DNA of 64,000 bases from Psococerastis gibbosa (Eukaryota > Arthropoda > Insecta > Psocodea > Psocidae), in assembly GCA_963971405.1 (NCBI GenBank), contig OZ020491.1:25972855-26036854 (forward strand), written 5' to 3'. Shown piece by piece: positions 54,218 through 63,540 of the stretch. Under the pieces are notes generated by a model. That model was not told the DNA's origin. It was given only the letters and a program-made list of their open reading frames with translations, and did no database searches. Every line of letters starts with the position of its first letter. The stretch's first letter is position 1. Both the position numbers and the translations under genes were made by a program.

Positions 54218-54603
54218 GGTGCCCATTCCATTGACCGGCTAGGGCTATTTCCAAAAACGGTGACGTGGTAGCAGACATTCAAGACTTAGGTGGCGTCTCC
54301 ACCGACCTCGCATTGCAGAATTGACGGAAATGTTTATTTTCCTCTATGCCATAGTTAAAATTGATCAATGATCATACAGTAAAATCACAAACAAACAAAC
54401 TAAAATTAAAAAATGGCTTCATGGGATATGTTAATTACAAACATTTTAATAGATTTCTATAAAAAGAAAAACAAACATTTCCGTCAATGTCATTTGCAAT
54501 CTGCAATGCGAGGTCGGTGGAAACGCTACCTAAGTCTTGAATGTCTGCTACCACGTCACCGTTGTTGGAAATAGCCCTAGCCGGTCAATGGAATGGGCGC
54601 CTA
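54218..54603. mobile_element. Long-arm palindromic MITE inside R2b
   Basis: AGGTGCCCATTCCATTGACC and its inverse AGGCGCCCATTCCATTGACC (inverted at 54603). Arms run about 145 bp with few mismatches through GGCTAGGGCTATTTCCAA, GTGGTAGCAGACATTCAAG and CCTCGCATTGCAG. The loop holds ATTGATCAATGATCAT and ATGGCTTCATGGGATATGTT, both shared with the 41182 MITE. Confidence 0.9.
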
Positions 54604-54635
54604 AAGTGATATTGCTACAAACGCGGTGTAACCGG

Positions 54636-54805
54636 TGTACTCCTTCACCTCGGGGAGAAGGGGAGTTGACTGACAGGGTGGACCTCCTGATTATCGTGGA
54701 TTCCGAACCACTTGGGGAACTTAGTATCACCCAATTGGAGGTAACCAGGACTCGACACGCACATCGACTGACTGGGATAGTCTCAGCACGTTACCATGTC
54801 CCATC
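54636..54805 (-). repeat. R2b repeat, right part
   Basis: TCCTTCACCTCGGGGAGAAG to CAGCACGTTACCATGTCCCA, continuing the copy broken at 54199. Confidence 0.82.
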
Positions 54806-54996
54806 CCCTGACATAAAAATAAATATAAGAAAAAGTATGCATAAAATACTCGTTTGTAGGATACTGCTTGAAAGCTCCGGGACGTGATGCCTTTAAGAAA
54901 AAGAAATTTCTGGACTTTCATAGAAGAACTCTAAAGTCCCATTCAACCACTATTAACTTCTGTCTAATTAGAAATAATTATTCATGAGAGAGGATA

Positions 54997-55037
54997 AAGC
55001 CAAGTGGTTCGGAATCCATTATAATCAGGAGGTCCCC
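54997..55037 (+). repeat. R2 core fragment
   Basis: AAGTGGTTCGGAATCCATTA and TCAGGAGGTCCCC only. Confidence 0.65.
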
Positions 55038-55111
55038 TCCCCACAATGCTTGCAAAAAGTCAAATTTCTCATAAAATATAGATTTCAGAACCATAACTGA
55101 GATTTCATAAA

Positions 55112-55394
55112 GGCGGCTATGGCGGTGTTTCCACATACGTCAATCGTCAATGAGAAATGTGAAATTGAAGGTTTAGCAGACATTAAAGACATACTAAAAA
55201 TTCTGCTACCACGTCAAAACCATATTTCTCATTGACGATTGACGTATGTGGAAACACTGCCTATTCCACTTGTCAATAATCCGCCATTTGTGCTTCAATA
55301 ATTGATGAGATTTTGTTTCACTCTATATAAAAACAAAAATTTAATCAATTATTGATGCACAAATGACGGAATATTGACAAGTGGAATAGCCACC
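55112..55394. mobile_element. MITE (139 bp) interrupted by a second MITE
   Basis: Left end GGCGGCTAT is continued after the insertion by TCCACTTGTCAATAATCCGC; right end is GACAAGTGGAATAGCCACC. With the inner element removed the arms pair over about 45 bp. AAA flanks both ends (55109-55111, 55395-55397), compatible with a 3-bp TSD. Confidence 0.85.
55121..55261. mobile_element. M-GGCGG MITE nested in another MITE, exact TAT TSD
   Basis: GGCGGTGTTTCCACATACGT to the inverse ending GGAAACACTGCC; arms about 55 bp (CAATCGTCAATGAGAAATRT). TAT at 55118-55120 and 55262-55264. Same termini as the 41182 MITE. Confidence 0.9.
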
Positions 55395-55632
55395 AAAGTA
55401 GATATTTTTTTCTTCTCACAAACAAGAGCTTATTGCGAATTAGATGGTCATCTCTAATTTCCGCAAACCAGTTAAGCCTCAAGATACCGCAGGTGTCATG
55501 TCCGCTAACGATTTTGTGATCAGATTACGCCGTAGGTACCGGGTGGCGTGTACTTAGTACCTTCTGCGGGCGTTACATCATTGTTCGTTCCAAATGAGGA
55601 GCTGATACCGTTCTGTTTCCTGTATTCGCACA

Positions 55633-55888
55633 ACTGGATGCCCTGTCTTCTCTAGTGGCATTTACGATATTTGTTCCGTACGCACTAATTATATCATTGG
55701 ATGCATATATCAGATGGATACATCAACTGGATGCCCTGTCTTCTCTAGTGGCATTTACGATATTTGTTCCGTACGCACTAATTATATCATTGGATGCATA
55801 TATCAGATGGATACATCAACTGGATGCCCTGTCTTCTCTAGTGGCATTTACGATATTTGTTCCGTACGCACTAATTATATCATTGATA
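55633..55888 (+). repeat. 93-bp tandem triplication, units identical
   Basis: ACTGGATGCCCTGTCTTCTC begins at 55633, 55726 and 55819: exact 93-bp steps, the third unit partial. 93 bp is 31 codons, so a frame (MAFTIFVPYALIISLDAYIR repeated, 55655-55951) stays open throughout. The near-perfect identity implies recent amplification; nothing indicates translation. Confidence 0.95.
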
Positions 55889-55954
55889 ACCTCACATAAT
55901 CTATGCACAGAACAAAATCGGGTTTTTGTGTATTTATTATGCCAATTTTAATAT

Positions 55955-56435
55955 TTTATGCCAATTTTATACATTATATACCATTATGTACATATTTATG
56001 AAATGAAATCGACTTTATTGACATATCAAAAGGCGAACATGAAGCAGCAACATGGTTTCTGTATCGAGTCACCTTAGGTGATAAGAGGGAATAAAAACAA
56101 CAAAATGAAGTTATCCATGAAATGAAAAAATTACCACTAGATAATATCTTTTAAAATCTATATGCCGAATTTCATCAACGTGCTTACTATTGCCAAGATG
56201 ATCGCAAATCTTCAAGAGGCATTTGAAGAAGAAAAGACACAAAAAATTACCAACCTTTCTCTATAAAAATTCTCTTTATAGTTCAATACGTTCTCAGGCT
56301 CCTGGAGCAGGTTATGCGATAAAAACATAAGACAATATTTAAAGAGCAGGCGAAAGATGTCGCACATAGTAACATGTGTGTGGGTAGCGCGATGAAATTT
56401 ATTACAGGTCCGAGCCCTGGACAGTTACCGACCAT
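55955..56435. other. Unassigned sequence with one retroelement terminal word
   Basis: CCAAGATGATCGCAAATCTT near 56193 resembles the non-LTR 3' end. Otherwise nothing. Confidence 0.4.
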
Positions 56436-56436
56436 A

Positions 56437-57600
56437 AATCATTTACAAGTGCTCGTGTAGGTGCTAGGGGGTCAGTTTACTGCAAATAACTTTGCCCTAA
56501 GTGAAAGTGTGAAAGTTTTACTATGCAAACAAATAGCAAGTACACTGTAACCTACTTTGAAGACGACCAGGGTTCGAATCCCCCCTAATGCAATGGATTT
56601 TAAACAATTACAGTTATTGGCCATAAATCGTTCACACATGTTCGTGTAGGTGCTAAGGGGTCACTTTACTGCAAATAACATTGCCCTAGTGTGAATGTTT
56701 CGCTATGCAAACATTTAGCAAGTACACCGTAACCTACTTTTAAGACGAACAGGGTTCGAATCCCCCCTAATGCAATAGATTTTAAACAATTACAGTTATT
56801 GGCCATAAATCGTTCACACATGTTCGTGTAGGTGCTAAGGGGTCACTTTACTGCAAATAACATTGCCCTAGTGTGAATGTTTCGCTATGCAAACATTTAG
56901 CAAGTACACCGTAACCTACTTTGAAGACGACCAGGGTTCGAATCCCCCCTAATGCAATGGATTTTAAACAATTACAGTTATTGACCATAAATCGTTCAGA
57001 CGTGTTCGTGTAGGTGCTAAGGGGTCACTTTACTGCAAATAACATTGCCCTAGTGTGAATGTTTCGCTATGCAAACATTTAGCAAGTACACCGTAACCTA
57101 CTTTGAAGACGACCAGGGTTCGAATCCCCCCTAATGCAATAGATTTTAAACAATTACAGTTATTGGCCATAAATCGTTCACACATGTTCGTGTAGGTGCT
57201 AAGGGGTCACTTTACTGCAAATAACATTGCCCTAGTGTGAATGTTTCGCTATGCAAACATTTAGCAAGTACACCGTAACCTACTTTGAAGACGACCAGGG
57301 TTCGAATCCCCCCTAATGCAATGGATTTTAAACAATTACAGTTATTGACCATAAATCGTTCAGACGTATTCGTGTAGGTGCTAAGGGGTCACTTTACTGC
57401 AAATAACTTTGCCCTAGTGTGAAAGTTTTACTATGCAAACAAATAGCAAATACACTGTAACCTACTTTGAAGACGACCAGGGTTCGAATCCCCCCTAATG
57501 CAATGGATTTTAAACAATTACAGTTATTGACCATAAATCGTTCAGACGTGTTCGTGTAGGTGCTAAGGGGTCACTTTACTGCAAATAACATTGCCCTATT
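56437..57600 (+). repeat. 182-bp tandem array with a tRNA B-box-like motif
   Basis: GACCAGGGTTCGAATCCCCC starts at 56566, 56747 (one variant base), 56929, 57111, 57293 and 57475, a 181-182 bp period; six and a half units. Each has GGTTCGAATCC, a perfect B-box match, preceded by TTAGCAAGTACACCGTAACC, and GTTCGTGTAGGTGCTAAGGG. End units (first, sixth) share AACTTTGCCCTA..GTGAAAGTTTTA variants and differ from central ones. Confidence 0.95.
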
Positions 57601-57790
57601 CGCCCCGTCACATAGTCATCCTCAAGCTACTGCGTCTTTTTTTAGACAAGCCTGCATCACCAGGCTGTCCACCACACCCTCCGATTCTGCCGCTGCTTGG
57701 TCGGGGACTGCTTATTCGTTATATTTACAACTAGCCAGCACCATTTCTGGTGGCCTTTTCAATATTCCCCACCTGCGACCCCGCTAGTAG
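57601..57790 (+). repeat. Repeat fragment shared with 62460-62870
   Basis: TTCGCCCCGTCACATAGTCA, AGACAAGCCTGCATCACCAG and CTGCCGCTGCTTGGTCGGGG are found inverted in 62460-62860. It joins the 182-bp array abruptly at 57599. Confidence 0.7.
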
Positions 57791-57799
57791 CCTGTAGCT

Positions 57800-58410
57800 C
57801 AGTCTTAATCAACGTCCGTGCCTTATGGTAACGATACCCAAAATTTTACGCACACAACCACTTTACCATCCCTAATCGATTTTATATTAAATCAGAATTA
57901 CGAGTATATTTATTAGCAATAATAAACCAATAATAACCCAGTAATAAAGTCTTAATAAGGAATAATTTATGTGGACAACATCGCCACTTACAAGTCATCA
58001 ACCAAAAATACACAAATCTGTCCACATAATACAACCAGAGGCAATCAGATATGCCAACTACCAATTAAGCTAATATTTTTCCCCTGAAAAGCCCTTAACT
58101 ATTATGATTAACTTGGGTAAACCGTCATATATCGGCACATCAATCAAATGGCCGAAAAAATGTTACACCTACGTGTCCAAATATTGTGTAAATTTTAATG
58201 TAAAAATTGGTCCAATTTATGTCGGCGCGTTACAGCTGGCCTCTAGGGCGGCAGACCATCTTGTCGCAACGGTCCTAAAATTCAATGACATGTAGTAACT
58301 AGAACGTGTAGTAATTATTGCAGTAGCTAGAGCTGAGGTCGCGAGAATAATTCAGGGGGGTCCCGAAAACTTGAATGAAAGTAAGGAACGTGACAATGTC
58401 CATGCTCTGT
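57800..58410. other. Unassigned sequence
   Basis: No exon or repeat recognised. Confidence 0.4.
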
Positions 58411-58421
58411 ACGGACACAGA

Positions 58422-58655
58422 GGTAGCTGCCCCCCCCCCCTCCCCAATTTAGTATATCTATTGTAAGTTAATTTATTACGCTCTAATGGAATCGATACTA
58501 CACGTGTATATGTGGCTAGTTGTAAGAGTGGGCCGAAAGGCCCTAAATTCGCCCATACGAAAATAAAGACAATTTTCTTTCTTTCTTTTATGTATGCTAT
58601 ATTTTGACCCACAACTCCCCCCCCCCCCTCCCCAAATGGGCTGTATCTCCGTCCA
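58422..58655. repeat. hAT-like element related to 52645, with an insertion
   Basis: Two poly(C) tracts (near 58430 and 58620) flank ATTTAGTATATCTATTGTAA and TATTTTGACCCACAACTCCC. In between is GTAAGAGTGGGCCGAAAGGC..., a segment shared with 27255 and absent from the 52645 copy. Confidence 0.65.
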
Positions 58656-58664
58656 TGTGCTAGA

Positions 58665-59720
58665 GTTCAATATAATTCAATTTAAGAGGGATGGGATAGC
58701 CTAGCCGGTCAAAACCTCTTACGTTTTTTCAATGGCTGCTCACATGGGATGAGGATTAAAAATATATATACAGTACAGGTACATATGTATATATTTTTGG
58801 CTGGAAGCATATAGGACTCTAGGCCATGCCTTCACAACAACTTACCTCCATGAGCGCAACTTCTCCAGCAAGAAGAAGAGGTGAAGGAGAGAATAGGTAT
58901 ACATCATACATTAAAAAATGCTCAGCATTTTTTGACCTGATATTATTGACAACTCTAGGATTTATACCTCATGAGAAATTTGATTTTTGCACTTATAATG
59001 TTTTTCTCCCCTGATCTTAATGTAATATAAACATTAATTTTTATTTCATTTTCAAATTACACTGATGTTTGCCACAGATACCCTTATGTTAATACTCTAC
59101 GCTACGTATTTTAGTCGCAAAAACTACTTGTAAATAAAGCTAGACAACATGCAACTCTGCTGGAACGTAGTCCAGACATTCAACGTCTATGCTCTTATCT
59201 ACTACTTTATATTATAATGGTTTGGCAAAGCAGTTTGTTTTCTCATGGCATTACAAAAATTAGGTAACTACTAATACATGTTTATATTTATCGGAAATTG
59301 TCATCTAGACGAGAGGTATGTATAGCTGGGTCCATGTGACGAACTTGTTTCATCAATTTGAGTTTAATAATGAATTAATGAATAAATTAAGAAACAGCCG
59401 GAGCCCCGAGGGCAAAAGCCTTGTGGATGTACTAAGAAAAAAAGACTTTTTTGCCATCATCAAAGAACTTGCTCAATAATTCGGAAATAACATTTCTTAA
59501 ATCACGATTAAATGAATAAATCGGTATACCTAAGAAAAAAATTAAGTAAGTACTAAATTGTAAGTATGTAAAAGAACTTATTGTGATGTGATCCAAAGGC
59601 CTGGTTTCCCCACATGCACATGTATTGCATATACATATACGTGGTGTGGAATATGTTTTTTGACATTTTGTATTCTTACTGGTTTAATATAATTTACTTT
59701 ACTTTCATTTTCACAGGAAA
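58665..59720. other. Mostly unassigned sequence
   Basis: 58715-58830 is loosely similar to 60-175 at the window start (TTTTTTCAATGGCTG and AGGACTCTAG-like words). On the minus strand GCTCATGGAG|GTAAGT near 58842 is a fair donor but I could not define an exon. Confidence 0.35.
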
Positions 59721-59725
59721 TATAA

Positions 59726-59906
59726 TAAATAAATAAATATTGACTTTTTGTTCTATTACAAAGCCAACTTAGCGGAGTTATAGGGCAATAAATCCTTCTC
59801 TTACACTCAACTAGGAAAGCCCAGGACCATCTGTTTTACATGCCCTCCGAAGCATAGTCAGAAAATGTAGCGAAGAATGGGGACTCGAACTAACAATCTT
59901 TTGTAT
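59726..59906 (-). mobile_element. SINE-Glu copy, diverged, 5'-truncated
   Basis: Tail AAATAAATAAATATTGACTT, ACTTAGCGGAGTTATAGGGC, CCCTCCGAAGCATAGTCAG, GGACTCGAACTAACAATC. Confidence 0.85.
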
Positions 59907-60545
59907 TTACACATTACACACTCGGAGTTTAACCAATTCATATCATATTCAAACTGCTTCATTCCTTCCCCCTTCCCCCCATTATACGCCGGGCGTGTAA
60001 AACTTAAATTACAGCCTATATTCGGGCTGGTCCCACAACCTGTTGCTAGTATTAATTCGACGCCTTGAGGAAACACCTTTAGTCATGTAATATTTTCTCA
60101 GGCGAAAATTTAAATTTGTTTTCTCAGCATTACCATAACACGGTATTTACCTAAACGTGTAAGCACACGCGCTGAATTTTTTTATTATCTTCGCGTGTTC
60201 CACTTTTTTTACTTTCCTTCTTTTTTTTCCTTGTTAAAATCGGTAAGTATGAGTGTAAGCGAGTGTGAATGACTATATTATTGTTTATTACCCCACTACT
60301 ATGTTAAGCAATTAATTATAAAGAGGGCATGCGCTGCGAAAATTGTTGTTTTTTTTTAATTAACGACGATTTTATTATTATTAGTTATTGCCTTATTACT
60401 TTAGCTTGTAGACTAGACAACTGAGTTAAGTATGCTGGTTAGGTTTTTCCAAGTTGCCATCACATCGAATAGTAGTAGTAACTGCGTCACCAATAAATAA
60501 GTTAGGTCCAAAGTAGGCCCCGAGATATCATTTTTATTAACCTAT

Positions 60546-60736
60546 TAAATGAATAAATAAATATCGATTTTCTTCCTCTATTACTAAACCAACTACAACC
60601 AACTAAAGCCGAAAACTCAGCTGGGAAAGCCCGGGACTGCCTGTTTTGCATGCCCTCCGACGCATGGCCAGAAAATTTAGCAAGTGTGGGACTCGAACCA
60701 ACAACCTTTCGGGTGAAAGTCTGTACCACTACTCAT
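60546..60736 (-). mobile_element. SINE-Glu copy with body deletion
   Basis: Tail at 60546; the GTTAGGGCTATAAAGCCC block is lost; GGGACTCGAACCAACAACC and CTTTCGGGTGAAAGTC intact. Confidence 0.87.
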
Positions 60737-60899
60737 TTCCGAGTTGCCATCAAATTGAATAGGATCCACCAATAAATAAGTTAGGTCCAGGTCAGTTATT
60801 GCACAATCATTCTCTATTAACGTTTAAATTTTTTTTAAATTTATTTATTTATTTATTACTTGTACTAATTTTCACTTGTGCTAATTTTTCACTTGTACT

Positions 60900-61020
60900 T
60901 TTAAAGGGGGGCCCAGCACGGGACTTTTCCTTTGGGCCCCTCCTCCATTTCTTTTTTAATATTGTAAATGTTGTTTTGATTTGATTTAATAATAAATTTG
61001 ATTTGATTTGATTTGAAAGC
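60900..61020 (+). repeat. Non-LTR 3' UTR with (GATTT)n tail
   Basis: GCCCAGCACGGGACTTTTCC, TTGGGCCCCTCCTCC, then AATATTGTAAATGTTGTTTT and TGATTTGATTTGATTTGA. Confidence 0.7.
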
Positions 61021-61029
61021 AGGCACCGA

Positions 61030-61560
61030 GATATGATTATTTTTTTAACGTATTACAGACACCGAATTCAATGGATGGCGGGACCGGGCCTGAAGTAAAT
61101 GATTATCCTACAGTAAAGAGGGAAAACTTTAAAAAAATTAATTAGAATTATAAAGATAACTACTATAAATAAACAAAATTGTCTTCCTCTATATTTCCTA
61201 AATAAATAAAAAATAGGTTCCCATTTAAACTGAGTTTTCCTCCTTTACCGCAAGGATATTTAACACCCCAATAAATTCTAATATAAAAGGAAGACATAAT
61301 AATAAATTTTTTGAACGCCAGACACCATTTTTGTCACACGAGCCATTTTGGTGCGACCAGTCGACCTCCCATAAGTGACCTACTTGAGACATCAATCCAG
61401 CCTAAATCAGGCCATCATCCGACCATAAAAACACCTGCGGCTAAGCACTAAATAATGGACATTCCGCTTTTAATTATGTAAATACTCGATGGTTTATGGC
61501 TTTATTCATGGTTAATGTATGCCAGTAATGGTGTCCGGACAGTGTGAATTTCTGTGAGAG
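61030..61560. other. Unassigned sequence
   Basis: GC-richer patch at 61320-61440, but no open frame with splice sites that I can defend. Confidence 0.35.
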
Positions 61561-61569
61561 CCTCGCAGG

Positions 61570-62115
61570 TTAGGTTATCTAATGTGTCTGAATGATAAAC
61601 GATTGGGCCTCAAGACGGTGAATTTGATGAAGTTTCGGTTCAGGTTGGGGCAGCTCCTTCCATAGATCGGCAAAGGCAGCCGCCCACTGTTTTCGACTAA
61701 TGCTAACAAAGTTCTAATAAATATTGTTGTAAGTCCTTCTGGCATTGGTGTCACCGATTTGGAAGCCATTGACATTCCAAATATATCACCCGGGGGAGAC
61801 CCTCAGACCCCCCTCCTCTATTACATATTTTCGGAAGACCTCCTGGCACTAGTGACACTGATCTGGAAGCCCTTGACATTTCATATTTTTCACCCGGGGG
61901 AGACCCCCGGACCGCCCTCCCCAAACGGTGCAACGGTATCAAATATGTCTGAAAGATCCAAGATTGGACCTCAAAGACGATGAAATTGATTAAGTTTAGG
62001 CTCAGGTTGCGGCAGCTCATTCTGTTTTCGACTAATAGCAACAAAGTCCTCCTGTGTCACCGATTTGGTAGCCACCGACACTTCAAATTTTTCAACAGGG
62101 GAAAACCCCCGAACA
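61570..62115. repeat. Degenerate direct repeats, hAT-interior-like
   Basis: GTCACCGATTTGGAAGCC-type words recur near 61748, 61850 (diverged) and 62056; CACCCGGGGGAGACCCYCRG recurs at 61789 and 61891; TCAAGACGGTGAATTTGATG (61611) matches 61970. The CCCGGGGGAGACCCCCGG block is also inside the hAT element at 29470. Confidence 0.65.
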
Positions 62116-62317
62116 CTTTGTTTTAAAGAATATGACATAATCATATAAAGTGTAAATAGCCCTTACAAAACCATGATTAGTTTAACAAGTAAGAAGGTTA
62201 CAGGCACAACATTAATATGCACCCCTTAATAGCAGAGGCGCGCTTCTGTCAGGGGTGGCTGGCCAACCGTGTCGGATGGGTCCATTCAAAAACGTCTGCT
62301 ATGTCAATGATTATGAC

Positions 62318-62450
62318 GAGTTTTGCAATACCGTGGGATAAAGGTCTGTACACTACTGCATTATACAATGCACTAGGTACCTACCGTGACTGATTCCGCA
62401 CTTGGCTCTGTGCCTGCATCTCACAGCTCAAGGTAACTGTCTCATCTACC
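62318..62450. repeat. Segment duplicated at 63325-63445
   Basis: ATGATTATGACGAGTTTTGC .. CTACCGTGACTGATTCCGCA against ATGATTACAGCGCGTTTTCT .. CTACTGTGACTGATTCCACA. Confidence 0.7.
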
Positions 62451-62459
62451 TTCTTATCC

Positions 62460-62865
62460 TTCTGCGGTGGTAAGCCTGATGGTGCAGGCTTGCCTAGAAA
62501 AAGTAGCCATACTGATCTGCAGGCTACAAGCGGCGTCGCAGGTGGCGGATAGTGATAAGGCCAGCAGCGAGCCAGCGAATATAACGCATAAGCAGTCCCT
62601 GACTAAGCAGCAGCATAATCGAAGGGTGTGGAGGCAAGTCTGGTGGTGCAGGGCTTGTCTAGAAAAAGTCTCAGTAGGTCTCTGCCTGATGGTGCAGGCT
62701 TGCCTAGAAAAAGTAGCCATGCTGATCTGCAGGCTACAATCAGAGTCGCAGGTGGTGGCTAGCTGCGAATATAACGAATAAGCAGTCCCCGACCAAGCAG
62801 CGGAATAATCGGAGGTAGCCCGAGGATGACGATGTGACGGGGCGAATAGTTGCCGCCGCAAAATA
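62460..62865 (-). repeat. Repeat with internal duplication, related to 57601
   Basis: GATGGTGCAGGCTTGCCTAG and AGAAAAAGTAGCCAT occur at about 62477 and 62692, roughly 213 bp apart. The 138-codon minus frame across it is a repeat by-product. Confidence 0.7.
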
Positions 62866-63115
62866 AACAACCCTTACTAGGGCACTCTTTTGTCCTGGGG
62901 TTGGGTCCCGAAGGCGGAGGAACTCAATGAAGAGTCAACGGCATAAGGATGCAGAAGGTAACGGGAAACCACTGCATTACAATTCCCTGTACAGTCAGCA
63001 TGACTAAGTACATTCGATACTCTACATACATAACTTCCTTTTGCGGATTTCGTTGTCTACGTGTCTTCTATCGATATGATGATCTCTAATCTTCGATAGA
63101 AGAGGCATTCAAAGA
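62866..63115 (+). repeat. R3 repeat
   Basis: GGGCACTCTTTTGTCCTGGG, GGCGGAGGAACTCAATGAAG, AACCACTGCATTACAATTCC and finally CTTCGATAGAAGAGGCATTC with an AAAGAAGAAG tail. Confidence 0.72.
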
Positions 63116-63540
63116 AGAAGATCCTTTTTTATCCCCTCCTCATCAACTCTTTCATCGTCACCTTCTTCATGGTCACTTTCTTCTCCTTTGTCATCATTGT
63201 CTGCATCTCCTTCTTGCACTTCTATATTCCTCTTAATTTTCCCATTTATTGTCTCTTTCTTCTCCTACTTCATCCCCTTCTGCGTCGTCCCCACCAACAT
63301 CTCCTTAACCACCTTCTTCGTTGTCAATGATTACAGCGCGTTTTCTAATACTGTGTGACCCAATGCACTATACATCTACTGTGACTGATTCCACACTTGA
63401 CTATGTGGGCTACGTCTCACCTCACCTTCTTTATTTCCTCTTCATATTCTCCTTCATCGTCACCTTCTTCATGGCCCCTTTCTTCCCATTCTTTATCACA
63501 TTCATCTGCATAATCCACGCTTGCTTCACAAGTTTTTTTT
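63116..63540 (-). repeat. CT-rich low-complexity tract, acidic if read on minus
   Basis: Strong C/T bias. On the minus strand 63118-63235 reads an acidic peptide (DNDDKGEESDHEEGDDERVD) with no stop; it ends outside that part. It contains the second copy of the 62318 duplication. Confidence 0.5.

Noticed and set aside
56437-57600. A tandem tRNA gene cluster
   Set aside because: Only the B box is convincing; anticodon and acceptor stems do not pair by eye.
58826-58860. Exon donor GCTCATGGAG|GTAAGT on the minus strand
   Set aside because: No matching acceptor or conserved peptide; a similar GTAAGTTG word near 975 shows it may be repeat-derived.
62454-62870. 138-codon minus frame with SRQACTIR repeats
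   Set aside because: The repeated peptide comes from a duplicated non-coding repeat also present at 57601; no start context or relative.
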